Positions 16,814 to 25,583 of a stretch of DNA of 64,000 nucleotides are shown here, in pieces. The position numbers and the translations under genes were made by a program. Each line of letters starts with the position of its first letter. The first letter of the stretch is position 1. The DNA lies in IMG/VR virus record IMGVR_UViG_3300033146_004475, positions 1-64,000 of that record. One strand, written 5' to 3'. This DNA comes from a virus. A model generated the notes under the pieces. That model was not told the DNA's origin. It saw only the letters and a program-made list of their open reading frames with translations, and ran no database searches.

Positions 16814-19285
16814 ATGACGACTCCTGCATGGGATCCATTAAAAACCAGCAGCACTTATACATTGTCTAATAATAATTTGACAATGGAAGTTGATGTATCT
16901 GGAACAACAGCGAGTACCATTTCTGATTGGTCAAAAACAAAAGGGAAATGGTATTTTGAAATTAAATTTGATGCCAGAATTACTAGTAGTGCATACCAAA
17001 GTTTTGGTGTATGTAATAGTTCTTTTGGGTCTTCTGATAGAGCAGCATTAAAAATAAATTCAGTAGGTCCTATGGCATCAGGCAGAGTTTATGATGATGT
17101 AGCTGATTCCGGCTACTATTCTACATCTTCTGCTAATTTTTCTATTGGAGATATTATTGGGTGTGCTTTTGATGTTGATTCAGGAGAAGTTTGGTTTTCT
17201 GTTAATGGTGTTTGGATAAAGGACCGTTCAGCAAATGCAGGACAGCCATCAGATGGGTTGTACCCTTCTACTACAGATGGACCAACTGGAGAAGTTTTTG
17301 CTTGCTTATCTGGTAGATATGATGGAGATGTATTTACTGCTCGATTTGCTGAAGTAGATTTAACATATTCGATTCCTACTGGTTTTTCTGCAATTGATTC
17401 TGTTTCGATTGCTGTAACAAGTTTAAACACATTTGAAGAACCTTATAATATAAAGTATTCAGTTTTACAAGCTATGGAAGAATTATATGTATTCAGTAAT
17501 CTTGTAAAAATAGTTGAAGAACCTTATGCATTACAGGATTCTTTAATAAAATTAATAGAAGAGTCTTATGTATTTTCTGATCCATTAGTAAAATTATTTG
17601 AAGAAAAATATAATATTTTATTTGAGGTTGTAAATTCCATTGAAGAACTTTATCCTTTAATGGCCATTGTGATAAATGTAATTGAAGAAATATTTGGGTT
17701 AAAAATTAGTTTAACTTTAACTCAATGGTATGGAGATATTTCAACACCAACTAAAATTATAAACGAATATTATGATGATTCCCAAGGCCCCTTAAATAAC
17801 TTTTCTTTAAGATATGATGATGTCTTACTCCCAAATGTTCAAATAGTTGAAAAATATGACAACGTTCCATTGTTAATAAAATATTTAATTTTGCCCTATA
17901 CTGATAAAAAAGAAGCAATAAATTCAATTTATTTGCCTTATAATGATGGATATGTAGCGGTTAAAAATATAATAGAGTCATATTCAGATTGTATTAAAGC
18001 ATTAAAAGTTAATACAGAATTATATGATTTAGGGAAAGAAGCAGTATTAGTTATGAATGAAAATTGGAGTATTTCTGAAATAGCTTTATCAATTTCTATT
18101 CAAGAATCTTATACTTTAACTGCATTAAATCCACTTGTCTCTACTTTTGAACAAACATACTATATGGTTCCAGAATTATCAATTGAACCTTCAATTTTAG
18201 TATCTATTACTATAAATGGAATTGATATTGACTTTCTTTCTATTGATATTGATGCAGGAATGGATAAGTATTCAATGATAGGAACAATTGAATTAGCTTC
18301 TGAAAGAGATTATGTAAATTCCCCATTATTAGGCAATGCAATTTGTACTATAAATGGAACTGATTTTATTTTGTTTATTGAAACACGAAATAAAAAAAGA
18401 ACAAATAGTGGAGCATCTTGGACAATTGGATTAGTTAGTCCTACAGCTAAACTTGATTTGCCATATTCAAAAACAATGGTAATGAGTTTTGCAAATAATA
18501 TTTATGCTTCTGAGTTAGTGCAACAAATGGCTGATCTTCAAAATATTACAGTTGATTGGCAAACAGTTGATTGGCAAATCCCAAGTTATGCTATTTCAGC
18601 AAATGATGAAACTCCTATTTCAGTAATTAGAAAAGTTGTAAATTCAGTTGGGAGTATTATTCAAACTAAACCAAATGGAGATATGTTAATTATAAGTAAA
18701 TATCCATTATCTCCTACAGTATGGGAAAGTACAGTTCCTTCTATTGTTTTTAGTTCAGAATCCGATATTATTGAGATTGATGAAAACATAGTAATTAATG
18801 AAGGGAAAAATGCGTTTTTAATTACTGATCAGGGTAGTTCAACGGCTGATATTACATTAATGGAAATAAATGAAAATGATACCACTAAAACAATAAGAGG
18901 ATTTAGGATTCCTTTTGAAGATGGTCCTTTTGAATTATTAACTTCAGGAGGTACTGATATTTCAATTGTTAAAGATGTAAATCCAATTGAAGCAAATATT
19001 CCAGTTGATTTTAGTCCAAATGAAGAATGGGAATATGTTGAATTTATAGATTGGGTTGGCACTACACAGTATCCTATATATGAAATTATTGATTGGGAAT
19101 GGGTATCAGATGATATGGGAGCTTTTCAAATTTCAGAGAATGGCACATTGACTGTTATTGCTCAATCTGATACATTGAAGGAGTCTTTATTAAGGATTAA
19201 ATATAAAACCAAATATTGGAAGTGGACTGTTAGAGGCCCAAGTAATTCACACGCTCAAGTTTTTGTTCCTGAATTAGTAGAATAA
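16814..19285 (+). CDS. SPRY-domain tail-tip protein with baseplate-hub-like C-terminus
   Basis: 823 residues. Residues about 1-190 are a SPRY domain: GKWYFEIKFDA, then FGVCNSS, IGCAFDVDSGEVWFSVNGVW and VFACLSGRYDGD. Residues about 200-475 are degenerate 20-residue repeats built on EEPY/EELY followed by a hydrophobic stretch. Residues about 470-823 look like a hub domain (ILVSITINGIDIDFLSIDID, TKPNGDMLIISKYPLSPTVW), as in gpD/gp27-type tail-tip hubs. SPRY domains bind proteins or sugars, so this may combine a hub with host recognition. The hub call is moderate and the SPRY call is strong. Confidence 0.65.
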   Translation: MTTPAWDPLKTSSTYTLSNNNLTMEVDVSGTTASTISDWSKTKGKWYFEIKFDARITSSAYQSFGVCNSSFGSSDRAALKINSVGPMASGRVYDDVADSGYYSTSSANFSIGDIIGCAFDVDSGEVWFSVNGVWIKDRSANAGQPSDGLYPSTTDGPTGEVFACLSGRYDGDVFTARFAEVDLTYSIPTGFSAIDSVSIAVTSLNTFEEPYNIKYSVLQAMEELYVFSNLVKIVEEPYALQDSLIKLIEESYVFSDPLVKLFEEKYNILFEVVNSIEELYPLMAIVINVIEEIFGLKISLTLTQWYGDISTPTKIINEYYDDSQGPLNNFSLRYDDVLLPNVQIVEKYDNVPLLIKYLILPYTDKKEAINSIYLPYNDGYVAVKNIIESYSDCIKALKVNTELYDLGKEAVLVMNENWSISEIALSISIQESYTLTALNPLVSTFEQTYYMVPELSIEPSILVSITINGIDIDFLSIDIDAGMDKYSMIGTIELASERDYVNSPLLGNAICTINGTDFILFIETRNKKRTNSGASWTIGLVSPTAKLDLPYSKTMVMSFANNIYASELVQQMADLQNITVDWQTVDWQIPSYAISANDETPISVIRKVVNSVGSIIQTKPNGDMLIISKYPLSPTVWESTVPSIVFSSESDIIEIDENIVINEGKNAFLITDQGSSTADITLMEINENDTTKTIRGFRIPFEDGPFELLTSGGTDISIVKDVNPIEANIPVDFSPNEEWEYVEFIDWVGTTQYPIYEIIDWEWVSDDMGAFQISENGTLTVIAQSDTLKESLLRIKYKTKYWKWTVRGPSNSHAQVFVPELVE

Positions 19286-19301
19286 AAAAGGAGAAATTAA
19301 A

Positions 19302-19832
19302 ATGGCTGTTGAAGCAAGTATTGTAATATCATTCGGGGATGACTCTTTATCTAATGAAACAGTAATAGTTGAGTTTGATCCGGAACATTCAAATAATTTA
19401 GATTCTGATGGGAATGTAAAAAGTACATTTGATTCAAATGCACCGGATCAGCCTGTTTTTTTATTACATTATTCCAATTCTTTACGTGTGGAAGCTATTG
19501 TGCAAACTGACGGAACAGTTGGAGAAATAGGCGGTCCAATATCTCAACAAAGAAAAAAAGATGTTATTTTTAGTAGAATTGGAGATACTTCTAATGTTTC
19601 TTATCTTTATACTTCTTTAGTTTCACAGCCAGCATGGATAGGAGTTTTATCTGGAGTTGTTGAGGTTGATGGAAGTGCTTTAAAATTAGTTAGTGGTGGT
19701 CCATGCACAGGAGAAGCTACAATTAATGTATTATTTCAAAAACAGTATATGCTTACCCCACCTGGAAATATGGTATTAGATGAAGATGGGAATTACCAAA
19801 TTACAATTTTTATTTTCATGGAGGCTGCATAA
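19302..19832 (+). CDS. Putative tail-tip structural protein
   Basis: 176 residues, AAGGAG site. Beta-rich with DNALD-like acidic loops and no Cys except one GGPCTGE. It contains PVFLLHYSNSLRVEAIVQTDG and WIGVLSGVVEVDGSALKL. The gene shares one base with the next start, and GGAGG inside its last codons serves the next gene, so the two are coupled. Role inferred from the tail operon only. Confidence 0.5.
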   Translation: MAVEASIVISFGDDSLSNETVIVEFDPEHSNNLDSDGNVKSTFDSNAPDQPVFLLHYSNSLRVEAIVQTDGTVGEIGGPISQQRKKDVIFSRIGDTSNVSYLYTSLVSQPAWIGVLSGVVEVDGSALKLVSGGPCTGEATINVLFQKQYMLTPPGNMVLDEDGNYQITIFIFMEAA

Positions 19833-20173
19833 TGATAGGAATTAAAGTATGCAGAGGCGGGTCTTTTCCAGGAGAATGTAGTGAATTAGATCCTAATTTA
19901 AATTGGGGGGATGACATTTCAGATGTTCTTTTGATTAATGAGGGAATAGCCTTGGAACGTGGTAGAGTTGAAATTGACAAAGGATATACTAATCGTATTG
20001 ATTCTTCTGTTTCTATTGCCCCTTTAACTTTCATATCTCCTGGTGATTTAGTTGGGGTAGATGAAAATGGAAGTCTTAAATCTGGAATGTTAAAAAATAT
20101 TAAATTATCTTTGAAAAAAACAGCAGATAGTTTTTCAACATCCGCTGTTTTAGTTATTGAAAGGAATGTCTAA
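19832..20173 (+). CDS. Putative baseplate/tail-tip protein
   Basis: 113 residues, coupled to the previous gene. The segment VEIDKGYTNRIDSSVSIAPLTFISPGDLVGVDE and the C-terminal KLSLKKTADSFSTSAVLVIER resemble baseplate hub accessory domains in which an OB-like strand set follows 'SPGDLV'. This may be the spike or hub-associated part of a split hub. Evidence is limited to pattern and position. Confidence 0.45.
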   Translation: MIGIKVCRGGSFPGECSELDPNLNWGDDISDVLLINEGIALERGRVEIDKGYTNRIDSSVSIAPLTFISPGDLVGVDENGSLKSGMLKNIKLSLKKTADSFSTSAVLVIERNV

Positions 20174-20404
20174 ATGGAATCATTATCAGATTTACTATCA
20201 GTAGAACGAGAAACATCGTCTAAGATAGTGACGATAAAAGCCCAAGTAAGTAGTACAGCTTATTCTGTTGTTGATAAAAAGAATAGACAGTACATTGTAG
20301 AATCAGCAATAATATATTTACCTGGAACTTTAGTAGTTATTAAAAATGGTGTTATAATTGGGAAAACCAAAAGTTCTCAAAATTATAAGGAATACAGTCT
20401 ATGA
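20174..20404 (+). CDS. Small OB-like tail protein
   Basis: 76 residues directly abutting the previous gene, AAAGGAATG site. Alternating strands (SSKIVTIKAQVSSTAYSVVD, YIVESAIIYLPGTLVVIKNG) suggest a small barrel, like the short spike or hub plug proteins of siphophages. The last codons overlap the next start by four bases (ATGA). Confidence 0.45.
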   Translation: MESLSDLLSVERETSSKIVTIKAQVSSTAYSVVDKKNRQYIVESAIIYLPGTLVVIKNGVIIGKTKSSQNYKEYSL

Positions 20405-20838
20405 AAGTTTTAAGAAACATTGACATCCTACATCCATTATTGATTAAAAGTGTTAAAATAATCCAATCAGAAATTATTGATAAACACAATTTTCCTATTA
20501 GATTATTTGAAACAGGCAGAAATCATGATAGGCATGAGTTATTAATTAAAAAAGGAAAAACAAAAGATCCAATTTCAGGTCATTTATATAATTTAGTCCA
20601 CATTCCGCCTTTGTATCCAACTGCTGTTGATTATGTATATTACGATTCTAAATGGTCATGGAATTTAAGAGATTCTACAATAAAATCCTGGTATAATTTG
20701 TTTGGTAATTTAGTTTTGGATTTGTGTCCGGAACTTCAATGGAGTGGTGAAAATAGAAAAGCAGTTAATCTTTGTCATTTTGCACTTAAAAGGGATTCAA
20801 TTATTGCACATTTAGATTATATTCCTTGTGTAGTGTAA
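20401..20838 (+). CDS. M15-like peptidoglycan peptidase, virion-linked candidate
   Basis: 145 residues, ATGA-coupled. The pattern follows M15 (VanY/L-Ala-D-Glu) peptidases: IRLFETGRNHDRHELLIKKG for the 'GxRSxxxQxxL' strand, then VHIPPLYPTAVDYV for the H...D zinc pair (H67, D77), W86, and CHFAL (H126) for the last zinc ligand. Spacing between H67 and D77 is longer than the usual six residues, so activity should be tested. Its place inside the tail operon, away from the lysis cassette, suggests a virion-associated lysin that opens the wall during DNA entry, rather than the endolysin. Confidence 0.55.
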   Translation: MKVLRNIDILHPLLIKSVKIIQSEIIDKHNFPIRLFETGRNHDRHELLIKKGKTKDPISGHLYNLVHIPPLYPTAVDYVYYDSKWSWNLRDSTIKSWYNLFGNLVLDLCPELQWSGENRKAVNLCHFALKRDSIIAHLDYIPCVV

Positions 20839-20853
20839 ATAAAGGGGAATGTT

Positions 20854-21201
20854 ATGAAAGAGATGGTTAAGAGAACAGGTGATTTGTTTAGAGATGGTCT
20901 ATCAGGTGGGTATACTTATAGGGAAGATATTGCTGATGGAGAAATATCTGAAGAAATTTTAATACTTCCTACAGGAAGAGGAACATCAAATGGAACTATT
21001 GTTTTAATTTGTGGGGCTGGAACTGGAAAGGTTCAAACTTCTATTGATACAATGGAAGATATTAATTCTGGTGATGTTACTTGGATTGATTGGGACAAAG
21101 GAGATGTTACCGATACTGTTATGGGAGTTTTTGTTGGGCCTGTTACTGCAATTAGAGCAGTCAGTATTTCAGGTGCAATCACTTTTAAACTTTTGATGTA
21201 G
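20854..21201 (+). CDS. Small beta-rich virion-associated protein
   Basis: 115 residues with AAAGGGG. It contains LILPTGRGTSNGTIVLICG and a C-terminal VMGVFVGPVTAIRAVSISGAITFKLL. This is typical of small phage decoration or tail-fibre base proteins, but no family is recognised. Confidence 0.45.
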   Translation: MKEMVKRTGDLFRDGLSGGYTYREDIADGEISEEILILPTGRGTSNGTIVLICGAGTGKVQTSIDTMEDINSGDVTWIDWDKGDVTDTVMGVFVGPVTAIRAVSISGAITFKLLM

Positions 21202-21231
21202 TCATACTATATATCAAAAAAGGATAAATTC

Positions 21232-21405
21232 ATGCTTATTTCAAATTTAATTACTAATTGGGTAGGGCCATGGATGACAACTTGGGCAAAACCTTCATCA
21301 TATACTCCCTCTTGTGCTGCTCCTGTTGATTTTACTTGTTTGATAGATGGAGTAGAAAATGAGATAACAGACGATAATGGCATATTCATTGTTGTTCCAG
21401 AATAG
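21232..21405 (+). CDS. Short hypothetical tail-region protein
   Basis: 57 residues from ATG 21232 with AAGGATAA upstream. It is rich in W, P and T (LITNWVGPWMTTWAKPSS), has two cysteines, and ends LIDGVENEITDDNGIFIVV. The stop TAG is followed at once by GGAGG of the LamG gene, so the genes are probably co-translated. Function unknown. Confidence 0.55.
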   Translation: MLISNLITNWVGPWMTTWAKPSSYTPSCAAPVDFTCLIDGVENEITDDNGIFIVVPE

Positions 21406-21414
21406 GAGGACAAA

Positions 21415-22755
21415 ATGACAAGGATTCTTTCGGACGTATTAAAAGATGATATGGATATTGATACTACTGACAGTGAGGTATTGAAATTTGGTGGTGTGGA
21501 TGATCATGTTGAAATTAATAAATCAACTGGACATTTCAAATTAAAAGGAGATGCTGCTGTTTTTGATGATATGAGAACAAGCCCTCTGAGTGCAGCAAAC
21601 ACAGGAGCAAGAAGTCCTGCTCTTGAAACAGTAGCTAATGATGGATCAGTTGGAGAAGATTACTGTGTTGATTTTACAGGAGGTCATGGATTAATATCAT
21701 CATACACTAATTTAAATAGCACGGATGAATACACAGTAGAGTTTTGGCTTAATCCAGATAGTGTACAAAATGCAGTATTATTCTGGAGAGATGCGTTTAT
21801 TGAAATCAGTGTTGCTTATAAGGATGTTGTAGTTTCAATAGATAATAGCTGGAATGTAAGAAGTAATGATGGTTTAGTTGCAGGACAAACACAGCACATA
21901 GTTGTTACAATAGATTATGATGGGTCTAGCACAAATATTTATATTTATGTAAACGGGCAAGAAATACATAATGATTCTGTTTGGGGCAAACAGTTAGCTG
22001 CCAGTACAAGTGATGTTTATATTGGGTCAAGACCAAATGGAAATAAGGCTTTAGATGGTAGAATAGATAATCTTATATGTTATAACAAAGCATTAACTCA
22101 AGCACAAGTCACGGAAAGATACAATAATGGGGGAGGCACTACAGTAGTTCCTACTGGGATTGTAGAATCAACTGATGTTGTGATGAGATTTGACTTTGAT
22201 GAGGGTTCAGGTTCAACCGTTGATAATGGCTGTACTCTTGGAGCAGGAGAAGATATGACTTTGAGTAATTCTTACGATTGGGTTGAAGGATTACTTGGTA
22301 CTACAACCGGATCACTTGGTGTCATGGCTTTAGCTTTTGTCCCAAGTGTTATAACAGAGATATTTGGGTCAGTACAATTTAGTCATAAATATAAAGAAGG
22401 CACAATTATATATCCCCATGTTCATTGGGCAAGTCCTGATCTTCTTGTAGGGGATATTGTATGGAAACTTGAGTATTTATGGGTAAATGTAGGAGGTATA
22501 CTGCAAGCAAATACTAGCATGGTTTCCAGAACAGTTGCTAATAATACTGTTACTGCTGGATTGCATAGAATGACAAATATTCCATTAGCTGGAATAGCTG
22601 GAACAGGTATGAAAATTTCAAGTGTTTTGCAGTACAGATTATACAGAGATGGTGCAGATGCTGCCGATACTTATACAGGAAAAGTTTATTTAAGTGAATT
22701 TGATATTCATTTTGAAGTTGATACTATCGGGTCTAATACTGTTGGTGTCAAATAA
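21415..22755 (+). CDS. LamG/concanavalin-like receptor-binding tail protein candidate
   Basis: 446 residues, TAGGAGGAC site. Residues about 60-245 form a LamG-type jelly roll: EYTVEFWLNPDSVQNAVLFW, QTQHIVVTIDYDGSSTNIYI, VYIGSRPNGNKALDGRIDNL, then the family closing motif NKALTQAQVTERYNNG. The remaining 190 residues are a separate beta domain (PHVHWASPDLL, AGLHRMTNIPLAG) seen at the end of phage structural polypeptides. It is the last gene before the terminator, a usual place for receptor-binding proteins. Sugar binding is inferred from fold. Confidence 0.65.
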   Translation: MTRILSDVLKDDMDIDTTDSEVLKFGGVDDHVEINKSTGHFKLKGDAAVFDDMRTSPLSAANTGARSPALETVANDGSVGEDYCVDFTGGHGLISSYTNLNSTDEYTVEFWLNPDSVQNAVLFWRDAFIEISVAYKDVVVSIDNSWNVRSNDGLVAGQTQHIVVTIDYDGSSTNIYIYVNGQEIHNDSVWGKQLAASTSDVYIGSRPNGNKALDGRIDNLICYNKALTQAQVTERYNNGGGTTVVPTGIVESTDVVMRFDFDEGSGSTVDNGCTLGAGEDMTLSNSYDWVEGLLGTTTGSLGVMALAFVPSVITEIFGSVQFSHKYKEGTIIYPHVHWASPDLLVGDIVWKLEYLWVNVGGILQANTSMVSRTVANNTVTAGLHRMTNIPLAGIAGTGMKISSVLQYRLYRDGADAADTYTGKVYLSEFDIHFEVDTIGSNTVGVK

Positions 22756-22765
22756 GAGTAACCAC

Positions 22766-22898
22766 CCTGTAATTTTTATCTCTCCCCTTGAGTCGGCCAA
22801 GGAAAAATTACAGGAATCCAGACAGCAAGAAGTAGACTTCTTGGTATTTTGAGATTTGGCTTCTCAAAATCACTTCTTGTACTGTCTGGTGGTTTTTA
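22766..22898 (+). terminator. Structured terminator RNA at the end of the tail operon
   Basis: Two nested structures follow the LamG gene. First, CCTGTAATTTTT (22766-22777) pairs with 22803-22814, with an inner CCTTG/CAAGG stem. Second, CCAGACAG (22818-22825) pairs with CTGTCTGG (22882-22889), followed by TGGTTTTT. Inside it are two hairpins, 22826-22833 with 22836-22843 and 22847-22853 with 22863-22869. A second copy of ACTTCTTG at 22872-22879 can pair with the same 22826-22833 strand. Termination is likely; a regulatory role is possible. Confidence 0.65.
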
Positions 22899-23003
22899 GT
22901 TTAATGAAATTCTTGCTTTTACTTTCGTTAAATGATAGATTTCAAAATAAAGTAGGACGTTGTTTTATAATTGATGATGTAACTTTAGATTGGACTATTT
23001 ACA

Positions 23004-23270
23004 ATGGATGATAAAATAATTGATCGGGTATTTTCTGAATTAGATAACCATTCCAGTAGATTAGTAGATTTATCTGAAATTGTCCATGCAAATGCTGCAA
23101 TTTTAGGAATGGTATCAAAACTTGTTGTAGCTATAATTTTATTTATAGTTATTACAAGTTTAGGTACTTTTTATAATTACTTTACTAAAGGTCCTGTACT
23201 ATATCATAGACAAATTATACCAATTGAAAAAGGTGTTGTCCCAGGGGACCAATCAAGGGGAGGTTCCTAA
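23004..23270 (+). CDS. Holin-like single-span membrane protein
   Basis: 88 residues. An acidic N-terminal helix is followed by one membrane segment, about residues 35-60 (VSKLVVAIILFIVITSLGTF), and a charged tail. First gene after the operon terminator and at the head of the lysis cassette. No clear ribosome site is seen. A holin or accessory lysis role is inferred from topology and position. Confidence 0.5.
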   Translation: MDDKIIDRVFSELDNHSSRLVDLSEIVHANAAILGMVSKLVVAIILFIVITSLGTFYNYFTKGPVLYHRQIIPIEKGVVPGDQSRGGS

Positions 23271-23271
23271 A

Positions 23272-24006
23272 ATGTCACTTACTTCCGTTCGTAATTTTTT
23301 AATTTCTTTTTTTAATCCTGATATAGCTGCAAGTATTTTAGTAGACGAGATAAAAGAGCAAAGAAACCGAATCAAAAACTTGAAAGAAGAGTACAAATCA
23401 TTATCAAAATGGAATCATCAATATGTATCTACTTTAAGTTTATTAACTGAAGCAATGGAAGCTTTAATATGGAAAAAAGATAAAAATCATAAATATATTT
23501 TAGCTAATCCTTTGCATTGTAAAACTTTTTTTGGGTATGATAAAGCATATGATTGTTTAGATTCTATTGTAGGCAAGACAGATAACGAATTAATTGAATT
23601 AAATTTTGAACAGTTAGGCATACAAAATACATTCGGTAAAGTTTGTTTAATTTCAGATACATTTACAATGTTGAATAAAGGAGCATCTCATTTTTTAGAA
23701 GCAGGAATGGTTGATGGAAAAGAATTTTTATTTTACTCCGTAAAAACTTCACAGTTTACAAGTAAAAATGAGTTTGTTGGATCAATAGGAATGGCTTGGG
23801 ATTTGACAAATCAATCTGATTTTTTAATAAGTCAACTAAATAGATGGATATATGCAAAAAAAGTAACTAAACTATTCCATAAAAAAGATGTATTTTGTTA
23901 TGCAATAACGCCTGAAATTAGAAAATGTAGTGTATTTCACCATCTTTGTCCAGATCCAGAAAGAGGAAAAGTATGTGATGATAATTGTAGTTCTTATTTT
24001 GACTAA
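23272..24006 (+). CDS. PAS-domain protein with Cys-rich tail
   Basis: 244 residues from ATG 23272, chosen for AAGGGGAGG upstream. A short hydrophobic N-terminus (VRNFLISFFNPDIAASIL) is followed by a coil, about 20-45. A PAS fold covers about 46-165: EALIWKKDKNHKYILANPL, then DSIVGKTDNELI, and VGSIGMAWDLTNQ. The last 40 residues hold five or six Cys with two His (CSVFHHLCPDPERGKVCDDNC), suggesting a metal site. PAS domains sense ligands, redox or light in host regulators. In a phage lysis cassette this is unusual. No output domain is present. Confidence 0.65.
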   Translation: MSLTSVRNFLISFFNPDIAASILVDEIKEQRNRIKNLKEEYKSLSKWNHQYVSTLSLLTEAMEALIWKKDKNHKYILANPLHCKTFFGYDKAYDCLDSIVGKTDNELIELNFEQLGIQNTFGKVCLISDTFTMLNKGASHFLEAGMVDGKEFLFYSVKTSQFTSKNEFVGSIGMAWDLTNQSDFLISQLNRWIYAKKVTKLFHKKDVFCYAITPEIRKCSVFHHLCPDPERGKVCDDNCSSYFD

Positions 24007-24017
24007 AAGAGGTTAAA

Positions 24018-24548
24018 ATGATTAATTGGGATTATGTATATAAATTAAAAGCTGCTGAATTTTCTGAAGATCCAAATAAATATGCTGAACCAGAATTAAT
24101 TTATTCTTTAGGAAAATTTAGAAAATTAAATAAATCATGTATGTATCCTTCCCCTGTACGAGGAGCCTTGGCTCGTTTTTCCGGAAGTAAAACATCTCAA
24201 CATTTTGTAGGAAGTGCCATAGTTAGAAAATCAACTGCAAGTGATATTTTTATAGAAAATAGTGCTTTTAAAAATTATACTAATATTCTTAGTTCTGGTC
24301 TTTTTAATGGCATTGGTATTTATTTAGATACAGTAGGACCTGATGGTCTTCCTTGGATTTTATTTCATCTTGATATCAGGCCCAATACATCAAAAACCCC
24401 AACCCCATTAATTTGGATAGTTATTAAAGAATATAGTGAAGTAAGAAAAAAAGTAGTGAACCGATATCTATATCCACAAACTAATTTTAAATACTGGAGT
24501 TTACTTAATGATTCAAGATTCCATTTTAACAAAAAGTTCGGTTCTTGA
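24018..24548 (+). CDS. M15_3-like peptidase, endolysin candidate
   Basis: 176 residues, AGAGGT site. Motifs follow the M15A/M15_3 wall-peptidase pattern: SGSKTSQHFVG gives H62, ASDIF gives D76, GIGIYLD is the family 'GvG.Y' strand, and WILFHLDIRP gives H117 and D119. Zinc-dependent cleavage of peptide crosslinks in peptidoglycan is the known role. It sits between holin-like genes, so it is the best endolysin candidate in the window. Confidence 0.6.
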   Translation: MINWDYVYKLKAAEFSEDPNKYAEPELIYSLGKFRKLNKSCMYPSPVRGALARFSGSKTSQHFVGSAIVRKSTASDIFIENSAFKNYTNILSSGLFNGIGIYLDTVGPDGLPWILFHLDIRPNTSKTPTPLIWIVIKEYSEVRKKVVNRYLYPQTNFKYWSLLNDSRFHFNKKFGS

Positions 24549-24711
24549 GGGACATAAAAAGTTAGTTAAATTGATATCTGAGGAGTCAACATTGCTGGAA
24601 AAAACAACATCCCCTGCAATAATTAAAAGACACACCAGAATATTAGATTTTTTACTTGAATTACAAATACACACATCAAGGGGGTTAATACATGAAGAGA
24701 ATCAATCTTAA
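24508..24711 (+). CDS. Small helical protein of the lysis cassette
   Basis: 67 residues starting inside the end of the peptidase gene (41-bp overlap) with GGAG upstream. Predicted all-helical (EGHKKLVKLISEESTLLEKT). It overlaps the next start by 20 bases. Tight overlaps suggest co-translation. No family recognised. Confidence 0.5.
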   Translation: MIQDSILTKSSVLEGHKKLVKLISEESTLLEKTTSPAIIKRHTRILDFLLELQIHTSRGLIHEENQS

Positions 24712-25225
24712 TTCTTGCTCTAATGAACTTCATTTTCCAATTACACAAGCATTGCCAACTGAAATTGTTACTGGATTTTTTAAAAGAGTTTGGAATTTTT
24801 CAACTTATAAAAGAAAATTTAAAGTAAGAAAAGATTATTGTTTATATGTTCCTTCTATTTCAAAATGGATATTTATTCCCAAATATTTTGTTTTTGATGG
24901 AGCAAGTGTTCCAAAATTCCTTAATTGGTTATATAATCCTACTGGAATGTTATTATTAGGTGCAACTCCACACGACTTTGGATATAGATACAAAGGATTA
25001 ATTCATATTGACCACAAAGGAAAATTAAATTTTGTTTCTTATACCAAAAAGGAACTTGATAAGATATTTGGTAATTTATGTTCTTATGAAAGTGGAATGC
25101 CTACTGCATCTAATGTAGCAACTAAAACTTTGGGATTTGTAGGGTTTATTGGGTGGAAACAAAATAGAAAAATAAACCATGTTTTAGAAAAAGATTTTCC
25201 TGAATTGTTCGTGCCAAATAATTAA
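24692..25225 (+). CDS. DUF1353 family protein
   Basis: 177 residues, AAGGGGG site. The centre is the DUF1353 signature: IPKYFVFDGASVPKFLNWLYNPTG, then GATPHDFGYR, with later KKELDKIFGNLCSYESGM. The HD in PHDFGYR and the D of KELD are the conserved residues of this family. DUF1353 proteins are frequent beside phage lysins. Their function is not known; a role in wall or membrane attack is inferred from context. Confidence 0.7.
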   Translation: MKRINLNSCSNELHFPITQALPTEIVTGFFKRVWNFSTYKRKFKVRKDYCLYVPSISKWIFIPKYFVFDGASVPKFLNWLYNPTGMLLLGATPHDFGYRYKGLIHIDHKGKLNFVSYTKKELDKIFGNLCSYESGMPTASNVATKTLGFVGFIGWKQNRKINHVLEKDFPELFVPNN

Positions 25226-25331
25226 ATGATAGTTATCAGAAACATAAAAAATGATAGAAGAAAGTTTCTTTACACGGCTTATTTTCCAGAAAGAAGAAAA
25301 AAAGAAAGAAGAAAAAAAGAAAGGAGAAAAA

Positions 25332-25583
25332 ATGGAAGAGTTAATTAATCTCATAATATCAGGGCATTATTCTGATTGGTTTTTTGATACATTTTTAACA
25401 CAATTTACCATAGCAATAAAAAATAATTTAGCGTTTCTTTTATTATTTGCTATGGTTTTCAAAAAATTATCCAAACTTACAACGAACAACTTAGATGATA
25501 AAATCATAGATTGGATAATTGTTAAATTAATAGGATTTAAAAATCCAACAAAAGAAGGAGAAAAACATGAACTTGAAAAGTAA
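25332..25583 (+). CDS. Second holin-like membrane protein
   Basis: 83 residues from ATG 25332, selected because AAAGGAG is placed correctly; an upstream frame from 25251 would add only a Lys/Glu-rich low-complexity stretch. One membrane segment lies at about 32-48 (NLAFLLLFAMVF) followed by a charged tail. It overlaps the lipoprotein gene by 17 bases. An antiholin/holin pair with the 23004 gene is possible. Confidence 0.5.
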   Translation: MEELINLIISGHYSDWFFDTFLTQFTIAIKNNLAFLLLFAMVFKKLSKLTTNNLDDKIIDWIIVKLIGFKNPTKEGEKHELEK

